Origin: Azospirillum soli
GTDB taxonomy: Bacteria; Pseudomonadota; Alphaproteobacteria; Azospirillales; Azospirillaceae
Reading direction: 5' to 3'
DNA length: 64,000 nucleotides
NCBI RefSeq assembly: GCF_017876165.1
Contig: NZ_JAGINQ010000001.1
Coordinates: 186,001 to 250,000, forward strand
Shown here: positions 44,440 to 52,105 of the stretch, in pieces
Numbering within the stretch: the first letter of the stretch is position 1
Layout of the letters: each line of letters begins with the position of its first letter
The notes under the pieces: model-generated
The model's database searches: none
Seen by the model: only the letters and a program-made list of their open reading frames with translations
What the model was told of the DNA's origin: nothing
Made by a program: the position numbers and the translations under genes

Positions 44440-44465
44440 TTATCGTGTGACGATAAAAATTATCG
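44440..44465. promoter_or_regulatory. TTATCG operator array for the DUF2975-XRE pair
   Basis: TTATCG (44440-44445), CGATAA (44451-44456) and TTATCG (44460-44465) lie 37-62 nt upstream of the DUF2975 start in a notably A/T-rich stretch. TTATCG-N5-CGATAA is a perfect dyad, with a third half-site after it. This fits an autoregulatory binding site for the XRE protein encoded downstream. Confidence 0.55.
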
Positions 44466-44501
44466 TATTGCAGAAAACTTTGGAGAGAGGAAGAGGTTTT
44501 C

Positions 44502-45056
44502 ATGACCGCGCCCGACACCGGTTCCGACAACGCCGCCATCGCGCGGATATCCGGGCGGGTTGCCTGGATCTTGACGTTGGCCTTGCTGGCACTGCCGCCG
44601 GGCATCGTGGCTTACGTCCAGTTGTTCCCCCACCAGATCGTGACCTGGGGCTGGGTCGCCATCGCCGGGTTCGAACCGGCACCCTTCCCGCCCCTGACCG
44701 CCGTAGCGGTGATCGCGGTGCTGCTGGCCTATTCGGCGCCGATCTTCTGGGGACTGTGGGAACTGCGCCGGCTGTTCCAGGGCTTTGCAATCGGCGAGGT
44801 CTTCACGGTCGCGGCGGCCAAGCGGCTGCGGCGCTGCGGCATCGCCCTGATGGTTTTGGCGACGGCGGGACCGGCCGCGTCCATTGGGCTTTCGACGGCG
44901 TTGTCGATGGGCCGCCCACCCGGCGTCCGCAAGCTTGTCGTGGGGATCGGCGGCGACGATGTCGGGTTCGCCTTGATCGGCGTGGCGATCCTCGTGATTG
45001 CCCAGGTCATGGTCGAGGCCACGCGCATCGCTCAAGAAAACGCGGAATTCGTCTGA
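44502..45056 (+). CDS. DUF2975 membrane protein
   Basis: A 184-aa protein with four hydrophobic helices and the DUF2975 signature (LRRLFQGFAIGEVFTVAAAKRLRR; an E-V-F pair in the second loop). DUF2975 proteins are typically paired with a small XRE regulator, as here (one-nt TGATG overlap), forming a membrane-linked control unit such as Bacillus YoaS-YozG. Signal and target genes are unknown. Confidence 0.85.
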   Translation: MTAPDTGSDNAAIARISGRVAWILTLALLALPPGIVAYVQLFPHQIVTWGWVAIAGFEPAPFPPLTAVAVIAVLLAYSAPIFWGLWELRRLFQGFAIGEVFTVAAAKRLRRCGIALMVLATAGPAASIGLSTALSMGRPPGVRKLVVGIGGDDVGFALIGVAILVIAQVMVEATRIAQENAEFV

Positions 45057-45298
45057 TGCCCATTCGCGTGACCCTGGACAAAGTCATGGCGCAGCGCGGG
45101 ATTCGCGGACGGGAACTGGCGCAGAAGATCGGCATCACCGAAGCCAACCTGTCCCTCCTGCGAAACGGGAAGGTCAAAGGGCTGCGCTTCCAGACCCTGG
45201 CCGCGCTGTGCGCCGCGATGAACTGCCAGCCCGGTGACCTGCTCTCCTATGAGCCGGGCGACGAGGACGCATCCGGGCCGGAGGACGGCGGCGCTTAA
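45056..45298 (+). CDS. XRE-family HTH regulator (YozG-like)
   Basis: An 80-aa DNA-binding protein: MPIRVTLDKVMAQRGIRGRE starts the compact Cro/CI helix-turn-helix (ELAQKIGITEANLSLLRNGKVKGL, about 21-44) with LAALCAAMNCQPGDLLSYEP completing the domain. A one-nt overlap with the DUF2975 gene couples translation. It probably binds the TTATCG sites upstream and is kept in check by the membrane protein, as in related pairs (inference). Confidence 0.88.
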   Translation: MPIRVTLDKVMAQRGIRGRELAQKIGITEANLSLLRNGKVKGLRFQTLAALCAAMNCQPGDLLSYEPGDEDASGPEDGGA

Positions 45299-45353
45299 AC
45301 CAAACCTCGGCACCCGGCGGTCAACCGGAACGCTTTTTCCCTCTGTCTCTGTC

Positions 45354-46241
45354 CTACTGGCCGGTTTCCCGCGCCAGCGCCAGAAAACCGGCGATGTGCT
45401 CCACCCCTTCTTCGCCACGGCGGACGCCGAGATGGATGCTTTTCCCGATCCCGTCCGGACCGAGGCGCACGGTGCGGATGGGCAGGCCCGAGCCCTCCTC
45501 GCGGACGAGCCAGTCCGGCAGGACGGCAACCCCGCGCCCGGCGGCGACGAGTTGCAGCGTCAGATCGGTCGTTTCCGCCGTCCTGTGGCGGCGCGGCCGG
45601 CAATGGGCCGGGACGAGGAACCGCGTGAAAACGTCCAGCCGCTCAAGGCTGACCGGAACGGTGATCAGCTCCTCGGCAAGCAGGTCGTGCGGCAGCGCCA
45701 CGCCGCGCACCGCCAGCGGATGCGCCTCGGGCACCACCAGGACGAGGTCGTAATCGAAGACGGGCGTGAAATGCACCTCGGGCACATCGACCGGATCGGG
45801 GGTGATGAGCAGGTCGATTTCATTGTCCAGCAGCGCGGCGATACCGTCGAAGCGGAAGGCGGTGCGGACTTCGAAATCCACATCGGGCCACCGCGCGAGA
45901 TAGGCGGCCGTCATCCGCATCAGCCATTTCTGGCAGGGGTGGCATTCCATCCCCACCCGCAACGCCCCGCGCTGGCCGGAGGCGAAGTCGGCCAGAACCC
46001 GTTCGGCATGCTCGAACTGCGGCAACACGCGCTGCGCCAGCGACAGCAGGTAGTCCCCGGCCTGGGTGAAGCGGAGGCTGCGCCCCTTCTTCATCCAGAT
46101 CTCGATGCCGGTGCGCTCCTCGAACTTGCGGATCGTGTGGCTCAGCGCCGACTGGCTGACGTTCAGCCGGTTGGCGGCGGCGGTGACGCTGCCCAGGCGG
46201 TCCACCTCCCGCAGGATCGCAAGAAGCTGGCGATCAAGCAT
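45354..46241 (-). CDS. MetR-like LysR-family transcriptional regulator
   Basis: A 295-aa LysR protein with an N-terminal winged helix (ILREVDRLGSVTAAANRLNVSQSALSHTIRKFEER) and a co-inducer domain. The segment GMECHPCQKWLM strongly resembles the homocysteine-responsive MetR regulator, suggesting a sulfur-amino-acid signal. No methionine gene lies beside it; instead it is divergent from an MFS exporter. The ATG at 46241 has a GGGAG site; earlier in-frame ATGs (46289, 46262) lie in the divergent promoter region. Confidence 0.87.
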   Translation of the reverse strand: MLDRQLLAILREVDRLGSVTAAANRLNVSQSALSHTIRKFEERTGIEIWMKKGRSLRFTQAGDYLLSLAQRVLPQFEHAERVLADFASGQRGALRVGMECHPCQKWLMRMTAAYLARWPDVDFEVRTAFRFDGIAALLDNEIDLLITPDPVDVPEVHFTPVFDYDLVLVVPEAHPLAVRGVALPHDLLAEELITVPVSLERLDVFTRFLVPAHCRPRRHRTAETTDLTLQLVAAGRGVAVLPDWLVREEGSGLPIRTVRLGPDGIGKSIHLGVRRGEEGVEHIAGFLALARETGQ

Positions 46242-46275
46242 CCATGACTCCCGCTCATTCATCCATGAGAACAAA

Positions 46276-46294
46276 CCATTTCCGTTCATAATGG
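46276..46294. promoter_or_regulatory. Candidate LysR-type operator
   Basis: CCATT-N9-AATGG forms a short imperfect dyad in the 130-nt gap between the divergent MetR-like regulator and the MFS gene. LysR-type sites are usually dyads of this size. Assignment is inference. Confidence 0.3.
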
Positions 46295-46371
46295 ATGGCC
46301 GCTAATCCTGGATCAACCGCGCGCACAGCCTGCCAACGCATCGCCCGCCAACACATTGCCCAAAGGTTCCC

Positions 46372-47601
46372 ATGTCTCAAGCCGACGCCAGCACCCAGAC
46401 CGGGGTCCTGCCCGCGAACCCCTACGGGCATGAGCTGGGCAATGTTCTGCGGCTGTCCGTCGCACAAGCGCTCGCCGGCGCGAATTCGGTGGTCGTCTAC
46501 GCAACGGGCGCCATCGTCGGCAACACGCTCGCGCCCAGCCCGACGCTGGCGACGCTGCCGCTCTCCATCTTCGTGGTGGGAATGGCGGTGTGCACCTTGC
46601 CGGCCGGCGCCATTGCCCGGCGCCATGGTCGTCGCGCCGCGTTCCTGGCGGGAACGGGATGCGGCGTTCTCGTCGGTCTGCTGTCCGCGCTGGCGGTCGT
46701 GCTGGGGTCTTTCTGGCTGTTCTGCGCGGCGATGGTCTTCGGAGGCGCCTATGCCGCCGTGGTTCTCTCCTTCCGCTTCGCCGCCGCCGATTGCGCCCCG
46801 CCGGAGCGCCGTCCGCGCGCCATGTCCGCCGTGATGGCGGGCGGGGTGTTCGCCGGGGTCATCGGTCCGCAGCTCGTCACTTACACGATGGATCTGTCGC
46901 CGCCCTTCCTGTTCGCGGCCACCTATCTGGCGCAGGCCGCCGTGGCCGTCGTGTCCGCCCTGGTCCTGGTCGGCGTCCGGCTTCCCATGCCGACGGCGGC
47001 GGAGGTTGCCGGCGGCCGCCCGATCGGCGCCATCGCGCGCCAGCCCCGCTTCGTCACCGCCGTGGTCTGCGGGCTGGTGTCCTACCTGCTCATGAACTTC
47101 ATCATGACGGCCGCCCCGTTGGCGATGCGGCTGTGCGGCCTGTCGCAGGAGGCGTCCAACCTCGGCCTGCAATGGCACGTGATCGCGATGTACGGGCCGA
47201 GCTTCTTCACCGGGCGGCTGATCGCGCGCTTCGGCGCCCCGCGCATGGTGGCCGCCGGATTGGCGCTGACCGCCGCCGCCGCCGCGGTCGGGCTGATGGG
47301 GGTGGACGTGGCGCATTTCTGGCTGAGCCTGATTCTGTTGGGCGTCGGCTGGAACTTCGGCTTCCTGGGCGCTTCTGCCCTCGTGCTGGAGTGCCACCAT
47401 CCGGATGAGCGGACGCGGGTGCAGTCGCTCAACGACTTCATCGTGTTCGGGACGATGGCCTTGGGCTCCTTCGCGTCCGGCGGCCTGCTGGCGACCTATG
47501 GATGGGACACGGTCCTCTGGGTCTCGTTCGCCCCCCTCGCGGTGGCGGTCGCGGCGCTCGCCGTCCCGTCGTTCGCTCGCGCCGGCCGCACGGCCGGGTG
47601 A
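46372..47601 (+). CDS. MFS transporter
   Basis: A 409-aa major facilitator with about 12 helices. The cytosolic loop 2-3 motif GAIARRHGRRAAFLAG is the family's Motif A. It probably exports an amino acid, drug or metabolite. The ATG at 46372 follows the divergent MetR-like regulator, which most likely controls it (inference). No close relative with known substrate is recognised. Confidence 0.87.
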   Translation: MSQADASTQTGVLPANPYGHELGNVLRLSVAQALAGANSVVVYATGAIVGNTLAPSPTLATLPLSIFVVGMAVCTLPAGAIARRHGRRAAFLAGTGCGVLVGLLSALAVVLGSFWLFCAAMVFGGAYAAVVLSFRFAAADCAPPERRPRAMSAVMAGGVFAGVIGPQLVTYTMDLSPPFLFAATYLAQAAVAVVSALVLVGVRLPMPTAAEVAGGRPIGAIARQPRFVTAVVCGLVSYLLMNFIMTAAPLAMRLCGLSQEASNLGLQWHVIAMYGPSFFTGRLIARFGAPRMVAAGLALTAAAAAVGLMGVDVAHFWLSLILLGVGWNFGFLGASALVLECHHPDERTRVQSLNDFIVFGTMALGSFASGGLLATYGWDTVLWVSFAPLAVAVAALAVPSFARAGRTAG

Positions 47602-47664
47602 GGCCCTCCCTGCGCCGATCCGCCTCATTGACCGTACGCAAAGCAACGGGGCATCCTCGCCCCC

Positions 47665-48546
47665 ATGCGCGTTCTCATCGCCGACGACACCGTCCTGATG
47701 CGCGCCATGCTGTCGGAACAGGTGGCGTCCTATGGGCATGAGGTCATCCTGGCCAAGGACGGGCAGGAGGCGCTGGACCGCGCACGGGCGGAGCCCTTCG
47801 ACATCGCCATCATCGATTGGGAAATGCCGAAGCTGTGCGGGCTGGAGGTCTGCTGGCACCTGCGCGCCGACCCGCGCACGGCCTACAAGTACCTGATCCT
47901 GATGACTGCCCACGACGACGCCTTCTACGAGTTCAAGGCGCTCGACGCCGGGGCGGACGACTTCATCCACAAGCCGGTCAACGCCGCCCATCTGAAGGCG
48001 CGGCTGAAGGCCGGCGGCCGCATCACCGAGATGCACCGGCAACTGCTGGAGCAGGCCCACACCGACCCGCTGACCGGCGCCGCCAACCGCCGCTTCTTCC
48101 TGGAGCGCGCGCAGGAGGAGATCGCCCGTTCCCGCCGCTACGGCCATCCCCTGTCCGTCCTGATGACCGACATCGACCATTTCAAGCGCATCAACGACAC
48201 CCATGGGCACGCCGCCGGGGACGAGGCGCTGAAGCGTTTCGCCAACCTGCTGCGCGACGACCTGCGCCCCAGCGATCTGATCGGCCGCTACGGCGGGGAG
48301 GAGTTCGTGGTTCTGCTGCCGGAAACCGAGCTTGCCGACGCCCCCGCCGTCGCCGAGCGCCTGCGCGCCAAGGTCGAGGGCGCTGAACTGGTCCATGACG
48401 GGATCAGCTTCCACATGACGGTCAGCATCGGCGTCGCCGCCGTCGATCTGCGCGACGGCATGATCGAGGCGGCGCTGAATGAGGCCGACGCCGCGCTCTA
48501 CCGCGCCAAGGAAACCGGCCGGAACCGCGTGGTGATTGCGGAATAG
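47665..48546 (+). CDS. Response-regulator diguanylate cyclase (REC-GGDEF)
   Basis: A 293-aa protein: an N-terminal receiver domain (DD at residues 7-8, phosphorylatable Asp51 in AIIDWEMPK, Lys in HKPVN) joined by a helical linker to a GGDEF domain with active site RYGGEEF and an I-site RPSD five residues before. It is a PleD-like switch that should make c-di-GMP when phosphorylated. The partner kinase is not in this window. The next element downstream is the dispersed repeat copy B. Confidence 0.92.
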   Translation: MRVLIADDTVLMRAMLSEQVASYGHEVILAKDGQEALDRARAEPFDIAIIDWEMPKLCGLEVCWHLRADPRTAYKYLILMTAHDDAFYEFKALDAGADDFIHKPVNAAHLKARLKAGGRITEMHRQLLEQAHTDPLTGAANRRFFLERAQEEIARSRRYGHPLSVLMTDIDHFKRINDTHGHAAGDEALKRFANLLRDDLRPSDLIGRYGGEEFVVLLPETELADAPAVAERLRAKVEGAELVHDGISFHMTVSIGVAAVDLRDGMIEAALNEADAALYRAKETGRNRVVIAE

Positions 48547-48565
48547 GATGCTTCAAGGTTGCGAC

Positions 48566-48662
48566 GGGCCCCCATCCCAGCCTTCCCCCACCTGACGGCG
48601 GGGGAAGGAGCATTTATCCCCTCCCCCGTGCGCAGCATGGGGGAGGGTTAGGGTGGGGGCCC
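48566..48662 (-). repeat. Dispersed two-hairpin element, copy B
   Basis: Near-exact reverse-orientation copy of the element at 12298-12388. Left end GGGCCCCCATCCC, hairpin TTCCCCC/GGGGGAA, hairpin CTCCCCC/GGGGGAG around GTGCGCAGCAT, right end GGGTGGGGGCCC. It lies between the convergent GGDEF and hypothetical-protein genes, where it can serve as a bidirectional terminator. See findings. Confidence 0.88.
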
Positions 48663-48679
48663 AACGACAGGACTTTGCC

Positions 48680-49297
48680 CTACCCCGCCCCACCTTCCGA
48701 AGAACCCTCGGGCGATTGCGGCGGCGAGCGGACCGCCGTCGCCGCGAGATACTGCGCGGCGGAGCGCAGCAGGAACTCCGCCACCGCCATGTCGCCCAGG
48801 TCGCGGTCCGCGCCGCCCAGCGTGTGGCGGCGGTCGGCGTCGATCAGGCCGGTGGCGATCACCTGTGCGGTCAACCACGCCCGCTGTTCCGCGTCCGGCA
48901 CGCCGGCCATGCGCTCCAGAATGTCCGAACAGGCCAGATCGATGATCCCCAGGCCCGGCCGGTCGGAGGACAGGTAGGACGTCTCGTTGTTTGGGGCCGG
49001 CTCACCGACGTAGGAGCGGGCGAGCAGGGCCGTCTCCAGCGTCAGGCGGAAGGTGGTCCGGCGCGGCCGGCCTTTCCGGCGCAGGCGCAGCGCCATCATG
49101 GTGAACAGCTGGGCGACGGCCTCCGCTTGGTCGCTGGGCACCTCGTCCAGGATGTCGATGATCTCGGCGCTGACCGCGTTGCGGGGCCTTCGCTCGCCCG
49201 GCCGCACCACGGACGTGGCGAAGACGGCGATCAACGTGCGCAGGGCATCGGCCTGCTCGTCGGGAGAGATGCGGCCGATCTCGCTGGGGTCGAACAT
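48680..49297 (-). CDS. Conserved cytosolic protein of unknown function
   Basis: A 205-aa soluble protein without membrane helix or known motif. It starts MFDPSEIGRISPDEQADALR with GGAGTCCC before the ATG; an upstream frame to 49366 has no good start. The C-terminus is a Ser/Gly-rich tail. It is followed by the dispersed repeat and lies 115 nt from the DUF-like membrane protein upstream in the same direction. No function is recognised. Confidence 0.6.
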   Translation of the reverse strand: MFDPSEIGRISPDEQADALRTLIAVFATSVVRPGERRPRNAVSAEIIDILDEVPSDQAEAVAQLFTMMALRLRRKGRPRRTTFRLTLETALLARSYVGEPAPNNETSYLSSDRPGLGIIDLACSDILERMAGVPDAEQRAWLTAQVIATGLIDADRRHTLGGADRDLGDMAVAEFLLRSAAQYLAATAVRSPPQSPEGSSEGGAG

Positions 49298-49412
49298 GGG
49301 CAAGGGACTCCGCTGACGGAGAAAGGAAACAAACACGCTCCGATAGAGAAGTGGGCGCGGCGGCACGGCGCGGGAACCCGCCCCGCCAACCGGGCATAGG
49401 CCGTTTGGGCGC

Positions 49413-49892
49413 TCACGCGTCGCCCTCGGTCGGGTTGATGGTCTCGGCGCGGCGGCTGATCAATTGGAACAGCGCCAGCCCCAGCACCATGAAGACGATG
49501 ACCAGAAGGAGGATGGCGGGGTATACCATCGCGGCGAAATCGGTGGTGCGCGCCTCGAACACCAGGACGAGGCCCTCCAGGCTGGCGGCGATGATGATGG
49601 TGGTCAGGAACTTGGTCAGCGTGCGGCGCGCCTCGTCGGCGTTGCGCAGTTCGCGGTCGCGGACGATTTCCTCTTCGTAGAGGTACTTGGCGATCTCGAA
49701 CACAGCGATGGCCAGTACGATCAGGCCGACGCCGTCCAGCAGCCCGTGCGTCGCCGCCTGGGCGTCCAGCGCGACCACCCCCTGCACCACCGCCAGCGCC
49801 GCGACCCCGACGAACACCAACGAGAACAGGGTCAAGACGGCGGCGGCCAGCATGTACATGGCCCGCGCCGCGACCTGAAACACGCGCATCAT
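49413..49892 (-). CDS. Four-helix membrane protein of unknown function
   Basis: A 159-aa protein with four hydrophobic helices (MLAAAVLTLFSLVFVGVAAL, LLDGVGLIVLAIAVFEIAKY, TTIIIAASLEGLVLVF, MVYPAILLLVIVFMVLGLAL) and a cytosolic acidic loop (YEEEIVRDRELRNADEA). Two adjacent ATGs (49892 and 49889) share a GGGAGG site; the first is used here. No named family was recognised. Confidence 0.7.
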   Translation of the reverse strand: MMRVFQVAARAMYMLAAAVLTLFSLVFVGVAALAVVQGVVALDAQAATHGLLDGVGLIVLAIAVFEIAKYLYEEEIVRDRELRNADEARRTLTKFLTTIIIAASLEGLVLVFEARTTDFAAMVYPAILLLVIVFMVLGLALFQLISRRAETINPTEGDA

Positions 49893-50071
49893 GGTCCTCC
49901 CGCGACGAGCATCGGCCCCAAAACATCGCCCCGAAACGTCGCCCCAAAACATCACTTTGTTCTGGGGAACGCGCGACGGACGCGTTCGGACCGCCGCTCC
50001 CTCCTACGGAGGAACCGGATGCCCCGCCTGGGTGTTTACCGGATGCCGCACAGGAGATTTGTGCCTCGGAG

Positions 50072-50110
50072 AAGGCTCCGCCGCCTCACGTCAGGGACGG
50101 AGCCTTCCTT
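50072..50110. terminator. Stem-loop after the lipoprotein gene
   Basis: AAGGCTCCG pairs with CGGAGCCTT (9 bp) around a 17-nt loop, 17 nt past the stop of the minus-strand lipoprotein gene. A plus-strand CCTTTCG tail also follows. Confidence 0.55.
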
Positions 50111-50126
50111 TCGTCCATACAAGCCG

Positions 50127-50456
50127 TCAATTCGCGCCGGGCGCATCGCTGTCGGCGTTCCACCGTCCGTCGCCCGACAGCGTGCCGGGGTAGTAAGCGC
50201 GGTTGCGTTCCGCCGAATCGTCGGCCACTCCGGCACCCCGGTTGCCCAGCTTGATCGGCGACCGTCCGGTCGTCGGCGTCGATTGCCCGGAAACGGCATC
50301 ATCCGGCGCGGCGGTCGCGCTGCTCCCGCTTGTCCCAGCGGTGCCTGCGGACGGCCCGGCCCCGCCGAACCAGGAGTTGGTGTCCGCACAGCCGGCAATC
50401 CCCAGCAGAGCCAGCGCGCAAGCGCCGGCCGTCATCACCCGTCGCATCGTCCCCAT
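50127..50456 (-). CDS. Small lipoprotein of unknown function
   Basis: A 109-aa protein with a lipobox LLGIAGCAD (Cys at about residue 23) and a Ser/Gly/Thr/Ala-rich linker ending in NRAYYPGTLSGDGRWNADSD. The ATG at 50456 has GGGAGGAAGGG upstream. Probably an outer or inner membrane lipoprotein. Divergent from corA. Family not recognised. Confidence 0.6.
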   Translation of the reverse strand: MGTMRRVMTAGACALALLGIAGCADTNSWFGGAGPSAGTAGTSGSSATAAPDDAVSGQSTPTTGRSPIKLGNRGAGVADDSAERNRAYYPGTLSGDGRWNADSDAPGAN

Positions 50457-50624
50457 CCCTTCCTCCCCATCCCTTCATACGGGCCGGAGCGCCGCCGCTC
50501 CCGCCGGCACCAACAAGGCGCGGCCCTGTTCGTCTCAATCACGGAGGCTTGTTGCCGACGGGGGCTTGTTGCCGCGGCGTCGCCGTTGCAAGCTCTCGAA
50601 ACTCCACAATCCCCCACCCGCCCC

Positions 50625-51614
50625 ATGACCGACAGCTTCGCCCCCGGCACTGTGATCGCCTCCGCCGCCTACACTCAGGGTCGGCGCGTCGCCGACGTCC
50701 CCCTGGCCGAGGCCGGCGCCTGGGCGGGGCGCGACGGGCATTTCGTCTGGCTCGGCCTCTACGAGCCGACCGAGACCCAACTGCTGGAGGTCAAGCGCCA
50801 GTTCAACCTGCACGAACTGGCGGTCGAGGACGCCCTGCACGCCCACCAGCGCCCGAAGGTCGAGGTCTACGGCGACTGCGTCTTCATCGTGCTGCGCACC
50901 GCAAGGCTGGAGGACGGCCGCGTCAGCTTCGGCGAGACCCACATCTTCGCCGGCCAAGGCTATGTGGTCACTGTCCGCCATGGCGCCTCCTCCAGCTACC
51001 TGCCGGTGCGGGCGCGCTGCGAGAGCGCGCCGAAGCTGCTGCGCCACGGCGAGGATTTCGTCGTCTACGCCGTCATGGACTATGTGGTGGACTGCTACTT
51101 TCCGATCCTCGACCAGCTGGAAGCGGAGGTCGAGGATCTGGAGGCCGTCCTCCTGCTCCGCCCTCCCCTTGAGAACGAAGTGGAGCGCATCCACCAACTC
51201 CGCCGCGACCTGGAGCGGCTGCGCCGCGTCGCCTCGCCGCTTCTGGACGTGTGCTCGCGGCTGGAACGCTTCGACCTGTCGATCATCGACGACGAGATCC
51301 GGCCCTACTACCGCGACGTCCAGGACCATGTGATTCGCGTCAACGAGGCCATCGGCAGCTTGCGCGAACTGCTCTCCTTCGTTTTTGAATCCAGCATGAT
51401 GCTGGCCTCCTCCCGGCAGAACGACGTGACGCGCAAGCTGGCCGCCTGGGCCGCCATCCTCGCCGTGCCGACGGCCATCGCCGGCATCTACGGCATGAAC
51501 TTCGACCACATGCCGGAACTGCACTGGCGCTACGGCTATCCGACGGCGCTTGCCGTCATCGCGGTGGTGTGCATAACCCTCTACCGCCGCTTCAAGCGGA
51601 CCGGATGGCTGTAG
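50625..51614 (+). CDS. corA: CorA-family magnesium/cobalt transporter
   Basis: A 329-aa pentameric channel subunit. The large cytosolic funnel (KVEVYGDCVFIVLRTARLEDG, EVEDLEAVLLL) is followed by two C-terminal helices and the GMN selectivity motif (IAGIYGMNFDHMPE). It carries Mg2+ (or Co2+/Ni2+). Its start has no strong ribosome site; the alternative upstream frame is not coding-like. The 30-nt gap to the next plus-strand gene suggests co-transcription. Confidence 0.93.
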   Translation: MTDSFAPGTVIASAAYTQGRRVADVPLAEAGAWAGRDGHFVWLGLYEPTETQLLEVKRQFNLHELAVEDALHAHQRPKVEVYGDCVFIVLRTARLEDGRVSFGETHIFAGQGYVVTVRHGASSSYLPVRARCESAPKLLRHGEDFVVYAVMDYVVDCYFPILDQLEAEVEDLEAVLLLRPPLENEVERIHQLRRDLERLRRVASPLLDVCSRLERFDLSIIDDEIRPYYRDVQDHVIRVNEAIGSLRELLSFVFESSMMLASSRQNDVTRKLAAWAAILAVPTAIAGIYGMNFDHMPELHWRYGYPTALAVIAVVCITLYRRFKRTGWL

Positions 51615-51643
51615 GACGACTGGTTTCAAGGAAACGACGCATC

Positions 51644-52042
51644 ATGACCACGCAGACGCCCACCGCCGCCTCCCTGCGCGCCCTCCTCGACACCTATCTG
51701 CGCTGCCCGACCGAGCCGGCGCGCGGCGAACTGGACCAGGCCCTGTGCGCCTACCAGACCGACTGGATCTGCGCCCGCGCCGGTGCCGACGCCCCGCCGC
51801 CGAAGGACCCGGCCGCCAAGCCCGCTCAGGCCAGGCCGAAGTTCCCCATCGCCGCCGCCGACCTCGACGTGCTGAAGCGCATGGCCGATGGCTGGGAGCC
51901 GACGACCGCCGACGTGCCCCGCTGGGCGTGGTTCGAGAACCGCGAGCTGGTCACGCTGGAGCCCAACCCCGCCGGCAGCGGCCCGGAGGTCATGCGCCTC
52001 GCCCCCAACGGTTGGGCGGCGGTCGGGCGGACGCCGGAGTAA
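51644..52042 (+). CDS. Conserved cytosolic protein of unknown function
   Basis: A 132-aa protein with a helical N-terminal half and a C-terminal segment LKRMADGWEPTTADVPRWAWFENRELV. No family recognised. Ribosome site AAGGAAACG precedes the ATG. It is 30 nt after corA and ended by a long bidirectional hairpin. Confidence 0.6.
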   Translation: MTTQTPTAASLRALLDTYLRCPTEPARGELDQALCAYQTDWICARAGADAPPPKDPAAKPAQARPKFPIAAADLDVLKRMADGWEPTTADVPRWAWFENRELVTLEPNPAGSGPEVMRLAPNGWAAVGRTPE

Positions 52043-52050
52043 AGGCGCCG

Positions 52051-52088
52051 AAAAGAAAAGGGGAGGCTTTCGCCTCCCCTTTTCTTTT
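52051..52088. terminator. Bidirectional Rho-independent terminator
   Basis: A 17-bp perfect stem (AAAAGAAAAGGGGAGGC / GCCTCCCCTTTTCTTTT) with a 4-nt loop lies between the convergent unknown gene and the BMP operon. Confidence 0.92.
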
Positions 52089-52105
52089 CCGTCAAGCCAA
52101 CCGGC

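Noticed and set aside
44427..44501. Single strong sigma-70 promoter before DUF2975
   Set aside because: The AT-rich strip is better explained by the TTATCG array; no clear -35/-10 pair at 16-18 nt was found.
49464..50624. N-terminal extension of CorA from an in-frame start at 49464
   Set aside because: It would cover two minus-strand genes with signal or membrane features; the CorA domain begins at 50625.
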